A stretch of DNA of 64,000 nucleotides from Agrobacterium arsenijevicii (GTDB lineage Bacteria > Pseudomonadota > Alphaproteobacteria > Rhizobiales > Rhizobiaceae): NCBI GenBank assembly GCA_000949895.1, contig JWIT01000007.1, positions 62,001 to 126,000 on the forward strand, given 5' to 3'. A program made the position numbers and the translations under genes. Below the pieces are notes generated by a model. The model was given only the letters and a program-made list of their open reading frames with translations, did no database searches and was not told the DNA's origin. Positions 33,786-42,066 of the stretch are shown one piece after another. Positions within the stretch are counted from its first letter, which is position 1. The number at the start of each line of letters is the position of its first letter.

Positions 33786-34919
33786 TTATTTCGCGTCCTT
33801 CAGCGAAACGAAGTAACCGGACTTGTAGTCGAGTGGCAGGAAGCGGGCATGCAATTCCTTGAAGGTCGCCTCGGGATCGAGATCCTTGAAGAGATCCGGA
33901 TGCAGCCACTTGGCGATTTCCTGAATGGCCACGAACTGATAGGGATTGTTGTAAAACTGGTGCCAGATGGCGTGGACATTGCCATTCTTCACCGCCTGCA
34001 CGCCCGTAAAGGCCGGACGCTTCGTCAGGTTCTCGAGCTTGCGATGAGCTTCCTTCACATCCGCGCCATAACCGACACCAACCCAGTTACCGCCCGGAAC
34101 GTAGCCGTTCCAGTTGCCGCCGGTGATGATGATCTGTTCCGGATTGGACGCGATGATCTGCTCGGGATTAACATTGCCGAACGTGCCGGGAATGATGTCT
34201 TTCGCCATGTTGATGCCGCCGGCAAGTTCCACCATCTTGCCGAAATTCTCGTTGCCGAAGGACATGCAGCAATCGTCGGAATAACCGCCGGCGCGTTCCA
34301 TGAAGACAACCGGCCTCTTCGGGTTGGCCTTGGCGAGCGTATCGGTAACGCGGGCAATGGAGTCCGCGCGGAACTTGATGAAGTCCTCGGCGATCTTCTC
34401 CCTGCCCGTCAGCTGGCCCATCAGGCGCATGCTCGGCTCGGTGTTTTCCATCGGCTTTTCGCGGAAGTCGACGTAGACCAAGGGAATGCCGACCTTTTCG
34501 AGCTTCTCGACATAGCCCGCTTCCTGCGTCGCGGTCTTGGCGTCGATATTCATCAGAATGACGTCGGGCTTCAGCGAAATGGCCTGTTCGATATCGAAGG
34601 TGCCGTCCTTCATGCCGCCGAATGTCGGCAGTTTGGCGATATCAGGGTATTTTGCGAGATAGGCGTCATAGGTTTCCGGATCGGCCTTCGCCAGATCGTC
34701 GCGCCAGCCCACAACGTGCTGGAAAGGGTTTTCCTTGTCGAGCGCAGCCAGGAAGTAAATCTGGCGTCCTTCGCCCAGAATGATGTGCGAAACGGGAACG
34801 TTGACCACGACATCGCGGCCCGTCACATCCTTGACGGTTACCTTTTCGGCCAATGCCGGCCAGGCGGCGGATACGAGAAGGCCAAGGGCAAGTGCCGCAG
34901 ATTTGGCTGAGATGCGCAT
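33786..34919 (-). CDS. Iron-type ABC substrate-binding protein, first of a tandem pair
   Basis: At 377 residues, with a signal peptide ending near PALA (residue 24), it has the FepB-like start VTVKDVTGRDVVVNVPVSHIILG, a Cys217-Cys218 pair in SDDCCMSFGNENFG, and VHAIWHQFYNNPYQF near residue 315. It is the first gene of the ABC operon and lies behind a RirA-like box. The paired cysteines are unusual for exported binding proteins and are conserved in both copies, so they may form a disulphide or bind metal. The substrate could be a ferric siderophore or heme. Confidence 0.88.
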   Translation of the reverse strand: MRISAKSAALALGLLVSAAWPALAEKVTVKDVTGRDVVVNVPVSHIILGEGRQIYFLAALDKENPFQHVVGWRDDLAKADPETYDAYLAKYPDIAKLPTFGGMKDGTFDIEQAISLKPDVILMNIDAKTATQEAGYVEKLEKVGIPLVYVDFREKPMENTEPSMRLMGQLTGREKIAEDFIKFRADSIARVTDTLAKANPKRPVVFMERAGGYSDDCCMSFGNENFGKMVELAGGINMAKDIIPGTFGNVNPEQIIASNPEQIIITGGNWNGYVPGGNWVGVGYGADVKEAHRKLENLTKRPAFTGVQAVKNGNVHAIWHQFYNNPYQFVAIQEIAKWLHPDLFKDLDPEATFKELHARFLPLDYKSGYFVSLKDAK

Positions 34920-34964
34920 CGGATATTGCTCTCCAGTGTTGACTGGCGCGGCTGTATTATTTTC

Positions 34965-34979
34965 TGACTGTACTAGTCA
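34965..34979. promoter_or_regulatory. RirA-type iron box between ABC operon and methyltransferase gene
   Basis: TGACTGTACTAGTCA is a perfect TGA-N9-TCA box with 5-base complementary ends (TGACT/AGTCA). On the minus strand TTGACT forms a good -35 element overlapped by the box, about 46 bp before the binding-protein ATG. It sits between divergent genes and could control both. Confidence 0.65.
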
Positions 34980-35032
34980 AGATTTATGTTTTAGAGCCAT
35001 TCTTAACTAACCGGTACATGAGCTGAAACCCG

Positions 35033-35857
35033 ATGATCGACACAATCCAGTATGGCAAAAACGACAGCCTGAGAGACGAAATCAAAGCCTATTGGTCCGG
35101 CCGCGCCGCGACTTTCGACCTTTCCCCCGGACACGAGATTTTTTCGGAAGAAGAGCGCAAGGCCTGGCACGCGCTGGTGCTGAAGCATCTGGGCCAGGGA
35201 GAAGGCCGCAAGGCGCTCGATCTCGCCAGCGGCACCGGTGTCATCTCCCACCTGATGGACGATCTCGGTTTTCAGGTCACCGGCATGGACTGGTCGGAAA
35301 CCATGCTGGAGCTTGCAAGGGCGAAGGCGAAAACACGCGGGCGCAACATCCGCTTTTTCGTCGGTGACGCCGAAAACACGATGGAGCCGGACGAAAGCAC
35401 CGATGTCATCATCACGCGCCACTTGGTCTGGACGCTGGTGGACCCGCAGGCGAGCTTTGCCGAATGGTTCCGCGTGCTGAAACCGGGCGGACGCCTGCTG
35501 ATCGTCGACGGAGATTTCGTCAACACCGGCTGGCGCGAAAAGCTCGTCAAGAAACTGGCGACGGCTCTGGAAAACATCGGCCTCGTGAAAGCGGACCAGC
35601 CGCACAAGCCGGCTGACCCGGCCAACACCTTCAACAGCATTCTTTCGAGGGTCTATTTTTCGAAGGGTGCAAGGGCGGGTGACGTCGCTGCACTCTTGCG
35701 CGAAACGGGCTTCGAACCCGTTGCGATCGATCAGGAACTTCAGGCCATTCATCGCGCCCAGTCGAAAAACTTCACCCTGCTGAAAGGCATCCTACGCGGC
35801 CTTCAGCACCGATATGCGGTTTGTGCGGTGAAGCCGGATATTTCTGGCAGGGGTTGA
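35033..35857 (+). CDS. SAM-dependent class I methyltransferase
   Basis: The 274-residue protein has SAM-binding motif I ALDLASGTGVISHL at about 62-75, motif II region GMDWSETMLELARAKA, and LKPGGRLLIVDGDFV, as in small-molecule methyltransferases of the UbiE/COQ5-like fold. It is transcribed away from the iron ABC operon and shares its promoter region with a RirA-type box. Genes of this kind may modify a chelator or act on an imported porphyrin, but no such role is shown by the sequence. The substrate is unknown. Confidence 0.85.
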   Translation: MIDTIQYGKNDSLRDEIKAYWSGRAATFDLSPGHEIFSEEERKAWHALVLKHLGQGEGRKALDLASGTGVISHLMDDLGFQVTGMDWSETMLELARAKAKTRGRNIRFFVGDAENTMEPDESTDVIITRHLVWTLVDPQASFAEWFRVLKPGGRLLIVDGDFVNTGWREKLVKKLATALENIGLVKADQPHKPADPANTFNSILSRVYFSKGARAGDVAALLRETGFEPVAIDQELQAIHRAQSKNFTLLKGILRGLQHRYAVCAVKPDISGRG

Positions 35858-35902
35858 GGGCGGCCAAAAACCTCATGTTGCCGGACCATCCCTAACACTC
35901 GG

Positions 35903-35989
35903 CGTCATCCTCGGGCTTGACCCGAGGATCCAATCAACTATCGAAAAATCGAACGGCTGCAGATGCTCGGGACAAGCCCGAGCATGACG
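35903..35989. repeat. 87-bp palindromic intergenic repeat, copy A
   Basis: Starts CGTCATCCTCGGGCTTG and ends with the complementary CAAGCCCGAGCATGACG. Each end is itself a hairpin (CTCGGG...CCCGAG), around a variable AT-rich centre. It matches copy B at 47700-47787 in layout, both ends and the AATCA after the first hairpin. This resembles rhizobial RIME/REP-like elements. Confidence 0.75.
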
Positions 35990-36055
35990 GAGGTAAGGTT
36001 TTCGGACGCTGTCAGCACCCGGAGCAGGCTGCCTCTCGTGTCTTTCGACGAGACC

Positions 36056-36538
36056 TCATTTTTCGGCTTGATTGAAGAGTTCCTCAAGCCGGGGCTTGGC
36101 CCGGCCGGGCACATCCACCGTCTTGTAGCTCTGCGGCAAAGCCACCTCGCCCACCTTGATCAGCATCACCATGCCCATGCCGTAATGCGGTGAGCATTTG
36201 ATGCCATAAAAGCCCGGCTTTTCGAAACCGGTCTCGAATTCATCGTTGATCCGGCTTTTGAACCCTTCAACACCTTCGGGAATCATGCCGTCAATAGTCG
36301 CGGCATTGTGGCTCTTGTGGGTCGGCACGAAGCGCACGCGGTCACCGGGGGCGATCTCCAGAAAATCGGGTTCGAACACCATCGGGCCTTTTTCACCCCG
36401 GTTCAGCATCCTCACCTCAAAGGTTTCGGCCGCGGCGTGCATGGGAAAACCCGTGACCAAAGCCAGGGCAATTCCCGCAAGAGCGTAAAGCGGTCGTGCG
36501 CCAAAGCGGAGATTTCCAAGCATTTTCAATTCCATCAT
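36056..36538 (-). CDS. Pseudoazurin, type 1 copper protein
   Basis: The 160-residue exported blue copper protein has a signal peptide ending near HAAA, and the type 1 copper ligands are visible: His in THKSHNAATI, then Cys, His and Met in KCSPHYGMGMVM. Pseudoazurins carry electrons in the periplasm, for example to nitrite reductase. The first ATG (36538) overlaps the btuD stop, so it is translationally coupled to the cobalamin transporter; an ATG at 36523 with GGAATTG upstream is an alternative start. It is the last gene of the riboswitch-controlled operon, an unexpected place. No denitrification gene is nearby. Confidence 0.92.
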   Translation of the reverse strand: MMELKMLGNLRFGARPLYALAGIALALVTGFPMHAAAETFEVRMLNRGEKGPMVFEPDFLEIAPGDRVRFVPTHKSHNAATIDGMIPEGVEGFKSRINDEFETGFEKPGFYGIKCSPHYGMGMVMLIKVGEVALPQSYKTVDVPGRAKPRLEELFNQAEK

Positions 36539-37335
36539 CGTGCCATTACTTTCTTTGCCTGATCGGCCGTCCCGTGGGCCGGCAGAAAACGAATATGGGA
36601 AAAGCCGCCCTCGTCCGTGGTGACGACGGATTGCACCCCGAACACCGCGGCAATCGTCGCCGAGGTCAGAACTTCGTGAGGCGGGCCGACTGCGATCATT
36701 TCACCCCGATGCATGATGGCAACGCGGTCACAGAACATGGCAGCGTGATTGAGATCGTGCAGCGCCGCCACGACGGTCAGTCCCTGCCGGCGCACCAGAT
36801 CGAGCAGGCCGATCTGGTGGCCTATGTCGAGATGGTTGGTCGGCTCGTCCAGAAGCAGGATGTGCGGCTCCTGCGCAAGTGCACGGGCTATGTGCAGGCG
36901 CTGGCGTTCGCCACCGGAAAGATGGTGCCAGCTTCGCTGCGCCTTGTCTGCCATGTCGACATTTTGGAGCGCCGCATCGACGATGGCATCGTCTTTTGGC
37001 GACCAGGCGGACAGCGGGCCGAGATAGGGCGTGCGCCCCAGCTCCACGGCCTGCCGCGCCGTAATGCGCTCGGTGGTTTCCGCCTGCTGCTCCACGAAGG
37101 CGAGCCTGCGGGCAAGGTCGCGCCGTCCCAATGAGGCAAGTGGCTCCTCGCCAAGCGTAACATGGCCCCGGCGGGGTCTGCGAATACCGGCCAGCATGGA
37201 AAGCAGCGTGCTTTTACCGGAGCCATTCGGCCCGATGATGCCGAGAAACTCACCGGCACCAACCTCCAGCGAAACGCCGCGCACAATGTCGATATTGCCG
37301 GCATGAAAATGCAGATCGTGGGCGGATAATCTCAT
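36535..37335 (-). CDS. btuD: Cobalamin-type ABC transporter ATPase
   Basis: A 266-residue ATPase starting MRLSAHDLHFHAGN at 37335 and overlapping the permease stop (ATGA). Walker A is GPNGSGKST, the signature LSGGERQRLHIARAL and Walker B HILLLDEPTNHLD, followed by VAALHDLNHAAMFCD. The longer frame upstream lies inside the permease gene and is not coding. By sequence alone it could be for siderophore, heme or cobalamin; the upstream cobalamin riboswitch makes B12 or cobinamide the best call. Confidence 0.88.
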   Translation of the reverse strand: MRLSAHDLHFHAGNIDIVRGVSLEVGAGEFLGIIGPNGSGKSTLLSMLAGIRRPRRGHVTLGEEPLASLGRRDLARRLAFVEQQAETTERITARQAVELGRTPYLGPLSAWSPKDDAIVDAALQNVDMADKAQRSWHHLSGGERQRLHIARALAQEPHILLLDEPTNHLDIGHQIGLLDLVRRQGLTVVAALHDLNHAAMFCDRVAIMHRGEMIAVGPPHEVLTSATIAAVFGVQSVVTTDEGGFSHIRFLPAHGTADQAKKVMAR

Positions 37336-38360
37336 GACCGGCCCCTTTTTTGCCCCAGGATGAAGGCGAAGGCGGGCGCACCGACCAGCGCGGTGATCAC
37401 GCCGATCGGCAGCACCTGCCCCGGAATGACGATGCGCGATAAGATATCTGCGACGATCATGAAAACCGCACCCGTCAGTGCCGTCACCGGCAGCAACGTG
37501 CCATGGCGAACGCCGACAAAGATGCGCGCCGCATGCGGGATGACAAGACCGACGAAGCCGATGGAGCCAACCAGCGACACCATCACCGCCGTCATGATCG
37601 CCGAAACCGAAATCAAGATCGCATAGACCCGGCGCACCGGAATGCCGAGCGATGCCGCGGCCTGCCCGCCGAAGGCAAAAGCATCCAGCGTGCGGGCATA
37701 CCAGAGGCAGACGGCAAGGCCCGCAATGCTGACCGGCAAAGCGAGCCAGACATCCGGCCAACGCACGCCCGACAGATTGCCCAGAAGCCAGAACATGATG
37801 CCGCGCGCCTGTTCGGCATTGGCGGATTTGGTGACGATGAAGGAGGTCATGGCATTGAACAATTGCGAACCGGCCACCCCCGCCAGAATGATGGCGCTGT
37901 TGCCGTGCCCCGCCCGCACCGCCAGAAGGCTAACCAGCGAAAACGCGACGAAGGCCCCGATCAGGGCCCCTGCCGGCATCGTCAGGAAACCTGCACCGAA
38001 ACCCAGAAGCGCCACGGCCACAGCTCCGGTGGAGGCGCCTGCGGAAATGCCGAGAATATAGGGATCGGCGAGCGGATTGCGCAAAAGCGATTGCAGCACC
38101 GCACCGGCCAGCGCCAGCGAAGCGCCGCAACAGGCGGCAACGACGGCGCGACTGAGACGGTAACTCCAGACAATGCCCTCATCGAGCGGATCCAGCGGAT
38201 AACCCGCATGAAACACACGATTGGCAATGGTTTTCGCCACCACATCGAACGGAATGGCTGTTTCGCCGATGGCCGCACCGGCCATCAGCGCCACAAGCAG
38301 CAGGGCGAGCGCGGCAAAAGCCAGACCCGCCCTGCCGAGATTGACGGAAAAACCGTTCAC
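37332..38360 (-). CDS. btuC: Cobalamin-type ABC permease (BtuC/FecCD family)
   Basis: The 342-residue polytopic permease has the family segments WSYRLSRAVVAACCGASLALAGAVLQSLLRNPLADPYILGISAGAS (given by LRNPLADPYILGISAGA), GSIGFVGLVIPHAAR and PIGVITALVGAPAFAFIL. It overlaps the binding-protein gene by ATGA and the ATPase by the same. It is related to, but distinct from, the permease at 31488-32555. The operon layout F-C-D matches cobalamin uptake. Confidence 0.88.
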   Translation of the reverse strand: MNGFSVNLGRAGLAFAALALLLVALMAGAAIGETAIPFDVVAKTIANRVFHAGYPLDPLDEGIVWSYRLSRAVVAACCGASLALAGAVLQSLLRNPLADPYILGISAGASTGAVAVALLGFGAGFLTMPAGALIGAFVAFSLVSLLAVRAGHGNSAIILAGVAGSQLFNAMTSFIVTKSANAEQARGIMFWLLGNLSGVRWPDVWLALPVSIAGLAVCLWYARTLDAFAFGGQAAASLGIPVRRVYAILISVSAIMTAVMVSLVGSIGFVGLVIPHAARIFVGVRHGTLLPVTALTGAVFMIVADILSRIVIPGQVLPIGVITALVGAPAFAFILGQKRGRS

Positions 38361-39388
38361 TTGGCGAGGCCGGCGGCGGAAACTGCCTCGGCCAGCGTTT
38401 CAATTCCCTCGATCGTGCGGATGGTCGGGTTCATCGCCTGCGCATCCATTTCGAAGACATGGCCTTCCCTGACAGCGGGCATGATGCTGGCAACAGGATC
38501 GGTAGCGAGGAACTTGCGCTTGACGGCAATGTCATCGGCGGGGAAACGGCGGCGGTCCATCTTGCCGGCGACAATCACCGATGGATTGGCCTTAGCGATG
38601 GTTTCCCAACCAACGGTCGGCCATTCCTCATCACTTTCGATGACATTCTTCAGCCCGAGCGCGGACATGATGTAACCCGGTGCGCCATTGCGACCCGCCA
38701 CGTAAGGGTCGATATCGAGTTCAGCACTGGAGAACCAGAAGACGGCCGAAAGTTTGCCATTTGCCGAGGCGATCTTGGCGCGGGCGGCTTCCTCGCGTTT
38801 CTTCAGGTCGGCGACAACTTCCTCGCCGCGATCCTGCACGTTGAAGATTTTGGCAAGGTCGCGGACTTCCTGGTAGATCAGATCCATGGTGAAAACGGAT
38901 TTGCGCACGCCGTCGCCGCCGCCGGAATTGTCCTTGCCCATGCAATCGGCAGGCGAGGTATAGACGGGAATACCGAGTTCGGCGAATTGCTCAGCGGTTC
39001 CGACAACACCTTCAGGGCCAATCTGCCACTGGAACTGCGTCGTCACGAGGTCCGGCCTCTTGCCGACCACTGCTTCGAAGCTCGGATCGTTATCGGCCAG
39101 CCGCTCCACCTTGGCGTTGGCCTCCTCATAACCCTTCAGAACCGGGCCGATCCACAGCGCCGTGCCCACCACCTTGTCCGCAACGCCGAGCAGGTAAAGA
39201 ACCTCGGTCGTGCTCTGGCCGACGGAAACAGTGCGGGCCGGCGCCTGCTTGAAGGTGATTTCGTGGCCGCAGCTGTTGATCGTCAGCGGATAGACGGTTT
39301 CTGCCGCCTGAGCAGCACCGACGGGCAAGGCCGCGAATGCAACAGCCAGAAGGCCGGTGGAAACCGGCAGGTGTTTGAAATGAAACAT
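38357..39388 (-). CDS. btuF: Cobalamin-type ABC substrate-binding protein
   Basis: At 343 residues with a signal peptide ending near AQA (residue 28), it is a class III helical-backbone binding protein: YPLTINSCGHEITFKQAPARTVSVGQSTTEVLYLLG at the N terminus (recognised by ITFKQAPARTVSVG) and VIVAGKMDRRRF later. Its gene is the first after a cobalamin riboswitch, so I assign it to cobalamin or cobinamide rather than to iron, although the family also binds ferric siderophores. Two cysteines (SCGHE and PADCMGK) could form a disulphide. Confidence 0.82.
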   Translation of the reverse strand: MFHFKHLPVSTGLLAVAFAALPVGAAQAAETVYPLTINSCGHEITFKQAPARTVSVGQSTTEVLYLLGVADKVVGTALWIGPVLKGYEEANAKVERLADNDPSFEAVVGKRPDLVTTQFQWQIGPEGVVGTAEQFAELGIPVYTSPADCMGKDNSGGGDGVRKSVFTMDLIYQEVRDLAKIFNVQDRGEEVVADLKKREEAARAKIASANGKLSAVFWFSSAELDIDPYVAGRNGAPGYIMSALGLKNVIESDEEWPTVGWETIAKANPSVIVAGKMDRRRFPADDIAVKRKFLATDPVASIMPAVREGHVFEMDAQAMNPTIRTIEGIETLAEAVSAAGLAK

Positions 39389-39564
39389 ATGTTCTCCAGT
39401 CTAAATAAAGTGGCGTGATCCGCAGGCGCGCGCGTCAAAACGCACAGCGACAGATCGGCGGCATGTGTGGAGATGGAGAACGGGACACGGAATACGTTTC
39501 CGCAGACGGAAAGGTCATAATCAGCTCCTCTTCCGGGCATCCCCGCCCGTAACGATGGTCCATA

Positions 39565-39780
39565 TTATGACGGCAGGTCTCCTGGCTCACGAATATGCGC
39601 CGTTCATCTGCCTTCCCGCATCCTTGAGGATACAGTGGCACGACGCTTTCACACGTCACGAGGATGAGCGGCAATCCGCTTACAGTTGCGGGGGCAGCCA
39701 CGGCATTGGGCGATAACAATCACCCGCACCATGTTCCCTATTAATCCCTTCGCCCTTCGGCTTCAGGAACCGTCGGTTTC
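39565..39780 (-). ncRNA. Cobalamin (AdoCbl) riboswitch
   Basis: On the minus strand the elements of the class appear in order: GGTTCC (about 39768), AGGGAAC, GGTGCGG, GCTGCCCCCGCAACTGTAAGCGG, recognised by CCCCGCAACTGTAAGCGG, then GCCACTG, GGGAAGGC, and the B12 box AGCCAGGAGACCTGCC at 39572-39587. It lies in the 440-bp gap upstream of btuF and starts where the predicted promoter would begin transcription. Binding of cobalamin should turn off the btuF-btuC-btuD-pseudoazurin operon. The remainder of the gap to 39389 should hold the expression platform and btuF ribosome site. Confidence 0.95.
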
Positions 39781-39781
39781 T

Positions 39782-39810
39782 GACATACGGGGCAAGCGGC
39801 GGGGCGTCAA
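39782..39810 (-). promoter_or_regulatory. Predicted promoter of the riboswitch and btu operon
   Basis: On the minus strand a -35 TTGACG (39810-39805) and -10 TATGTC (39787-39782) are spaced by 17 bp. The expected start, near 39775, is at the 5' edge of the riboswitch. Confidence 0.6.
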
Positions 39811-39828
39811 TTGCGATAGTGCCGCAGC

Positions 39829-40707
39829 TCAGCACAAAGACGGGCCTGCCAGCGCGAAAATCTTTGCGGCACCGGAACCTGCCGGCTGCGGCAGGTTTTT
39901 CGACATGGTGGTCAAAGTTTCAATCACCACCAACCCGGATTGCGCAAGAAAATCAATGAAGGAACCATTGTCGCGCATCGCATCGAGGCGGACAAGCTCA
40001 TCGTCGAGATCGGCAAAATGCCGTTTCACCAACGCAATCGCATCCATCTCGTCAACCGCAACGACCGGGCCGACAATATGGCCTTTTCCTGCCGCCCGGC
40101 GCAGCGCAAAGCCGGTAAGATGGCCCGCCTCGAACAAACCGTAACCCGTATTCTGCGCGAGAAGACGCTGCAAAACGCCCCGGCGCGAAACACCGAACGC
40201 CGCCCGGTCGATCTCCGCCACCTCTGGCAGATGATCTTCCGACAGTGGCTCTATTTTTTGTTTTCTGCCAAGCGTCGGCATCTCGAAAAGACAATTCGTC
40301 CGTCCCCTGAAGAGATGTACTTTTTCCGCATCCCCGGCAAAGCCGAGCCCCGAAAACAGCCGTCGCGATACATCCGTGGCGTTCAGCCGCAGGCAAACGG
40401 CGGGAAACTTCGCAACAAGTTTCCGCACCAGCCAGGGAGCGACACCCTGCCCCTGCAGACGCGGAGAAACGATGACCATGCCAAGCGTCGCAAACCCTTT
40501 CTCATAGGGAAACAGCATCGCTGTCGCGACAACGCGGTCGATCTCGTCAAGCGCGGCAAGACCGACGCCGCATTGCCGCAGAAAACACCATTCATTCGCA
40601 TGATATCGCCATCCAACAGCCATGGAGAGCGCATGCAGGTGATCGGCATCCACCTCCGCGATATCCACGGTACGCAACTCAAAACTATCGACTTTGAGCA
40701 GGTCCAT
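39829..40707 (-). CDS. Two-domain GNAT acetyltransferase
   Basis: The 292 residues have an N-terminal GNAT domain with the acetyl-CoA motif VSPRLQGQGVAPWLV at about 80-94 and a C-terminal domain like the one fused to GNATs of the YitH type (IEPLSEDHLPEVAEIDRAAFG and GHIVGPVVAVDE). It resembles the protein at 50116-50952 across both domains (for example MVIV followed by RGxG/QGxG, and IGPVVA/VGPVVA). Substrate is unknown. It is upstream of the riboswitch promoter in the same direction but is probably transcribed separately. Confidence 0.8.
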   Translation of the reverse strand: MDLLKVDSFELRTVDIAEVDADHLHALSMAVGWRYHANEWCFLRQCGVGLAALDEIDRVVATAMLFPYEKGFATLGMVIVSPRLQGQGVAPWLVRKLVAKFPAVCLRLNATDVSRRLFSGLGFAGDAEKVHLFRGRTNCLFEMPTLGRKQKIEPLSEDHLPEVAEIDRAAFGVSRRGVLQRLLAQNTGYGLFEAGHLTGFALRRAAGKGHIVGPVVAVDEMDAIALVKRHFADLDDELVRLDAMRDNGSFIDFLAQSGLVVIETLTTMSKNLPQPAGSGAAKIFALAGPSLC

Positions 40708-40918
40708 AACAAACGGCCCCCATCCCTTCCGGCGCGGAACCTTCCGGTCCCGGTGCCTCAGCCCACGACATCCGACGGTAGCCGGTTACGCCAGCACGAA
40801 TTTTCTGAAAGCACTGGAAGGTCACAACAATCTACCGAAATCATCCGCATTTCAGCAGATAAACGCCGCAGTCCATTCTAAGCTTTTGCAATGACAATCC
40901 GGTCAGCGGAGACGACCA

Positions 40919-42043
40919 TTGAACGCAATCGAAATCCTTGAGCGTCTCGTCGGTTTCCCGTCGGTCGTCGGAACCGCCAATGGCGATATTGCCGGCTGGA
41001 TCGCCGATTATCTGGAAAGCCACGGTGCGAAAGTATCCCTGCTTCCGGGACCGGAAGGCGATCGCGCCAATCTTTTCGCCACCTTCGGCCTGGCTGATCG
41101 TGCCGGATATATTCTGTCCGGCCATATGGATGTAGTGCCCGCCGGAGAGCCGGAATGGTCTTCCGATCCCTTCACGTTGAGGACCGAAAACGACCGCCTC
41201 TACGGGCGCGGAACCACCGACATGAAGGGCTTTCTGGCCACGGTTCTCGCCGCAGCTCCGGCATTTTCGCGCATGGCGCTGAAACGGCCCGTGCATATCG
41301 CCTTTTCCTATGACGAGGAGGCGGGCTGTCGTGGCGTTCCGCATCTTCTCGCAAGATTGCCGGAGCTATGCGCCCCACCGGCTGGCGCGATCATCGGCGA
41401 ACCGAGCAATATGCGGGCGGTCCGCGCCCACAAGGGCAAGGCCGCCGCGCGCATCACCATCCGTGGCCGTTCCGGTCATTCGTCCCGTCCCGATCAGGGG
41501 GTGAACGCCATCCACCTGATGACAGGTATCATGGCGAAGGCCGTTGAGACCGCACATGCGCTGACGCAAGGCCCCTTCGAAACGACTTTCGAGCCACCCT
41601 ACTCCTCGTTGCAGATCGGCACGGTCAAAGGTGGTCAGGCGATCAACATCATCCCCGATTTTTCAGCCATCGAGCTGGAAGCCCGAGCGATTTCCGGAAT
41701 GTTGCCGCTTGCCCTGCTCCAGCCGGTGCGTGACAGCGTGGAGGCGCTGGCGGCAAGTGGCATCGATATCGAATGGACGTCGATGAGCGACTACCCGGCG
41801 CTGTCGCTTCCAGCCGACGCTCCACTCGTTCTGCTGCTGGAGGAATTGACCGGCACTCCCTGTCTGGCAGCCGTTAGTTACGGCACGGAGGCGGGGCTTT
41901 TCCAGGCGGCCGGTATCGACGCCATCATCTGCGGACCGGGCGATATCGGTCGCGCCCACAAGCCGGACGAGTTCATAACGACAGGTGAACTTTCGGCCTG
42001 CCAGTCGATGCTGGAAACACTCGCCAGCCGCTGCACGGTTTAA
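40919..42043 (+). CDS. M20 family acetylornithine deacetylase-like hydrolase
   Basis: A 374-residue zinc amidase of the ArgE type. The start is a TTG with GGAGA six bases upstream. Metal-site segments are [14 protein letters not shown] (about 64-77), [13 protein letters not shown] and [12 protein letters not shown], and [14 protein letters not shown] belongs to the dimerisation domain. Such enzymes remove an N-acetyl group from ornithine or related amino acids. It leads a plus-strand run with a hydroxyacid dehydrogenase and a cupin, so it may act in catabolism rather than arginine synthesis. Confidence 0.88.
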   Translation: MNAIEILERLVGFPSVVGTANGDIAGWIADYLESHGAKVSLLPGPEGDRANLFATFGLADRAGYILSGHMDVVPAGEPEWSSDPFTLRTENDRLYGRGTTDMKGFLATVLAAAPAFSRMALKRPVHIAFSYDEEAGCRGVPHLLARLPELCAPPAGAIIGEPSNMRAVRAHKGKAAARITIRGRSGHSSRPDQGVNAIHLMTGIMAKAVETAHALTQGPFETTFEPPYSSLQIGTVKGGQAINIIPDFSAIELEARAISGMLPLALLQPVRDSVEALAASGIDIEWTSMSDYPALSLPADAPLVLLLEELTGTPCLAAVSYGTEAGLFQAAGIDAIICGPGDIGRAHKPDEFITTGELSACQSMLETLASRCTV

Positions 42044-42066
42044 ACCTTCGGGAAGTATCAATTCAT

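Noticed and set aside
36535-37761. Longer 408-codon reading of btuD
   Set aside because: The extra codons overlap the permease gene, and the ATGA overlap at 37335 gives a normal ATPase.
39435-39719. Small open frame within the btuF leader
   Set aside because: It coincides with conserved riboswitch elements, including the B12 box, which explain the sequence better.
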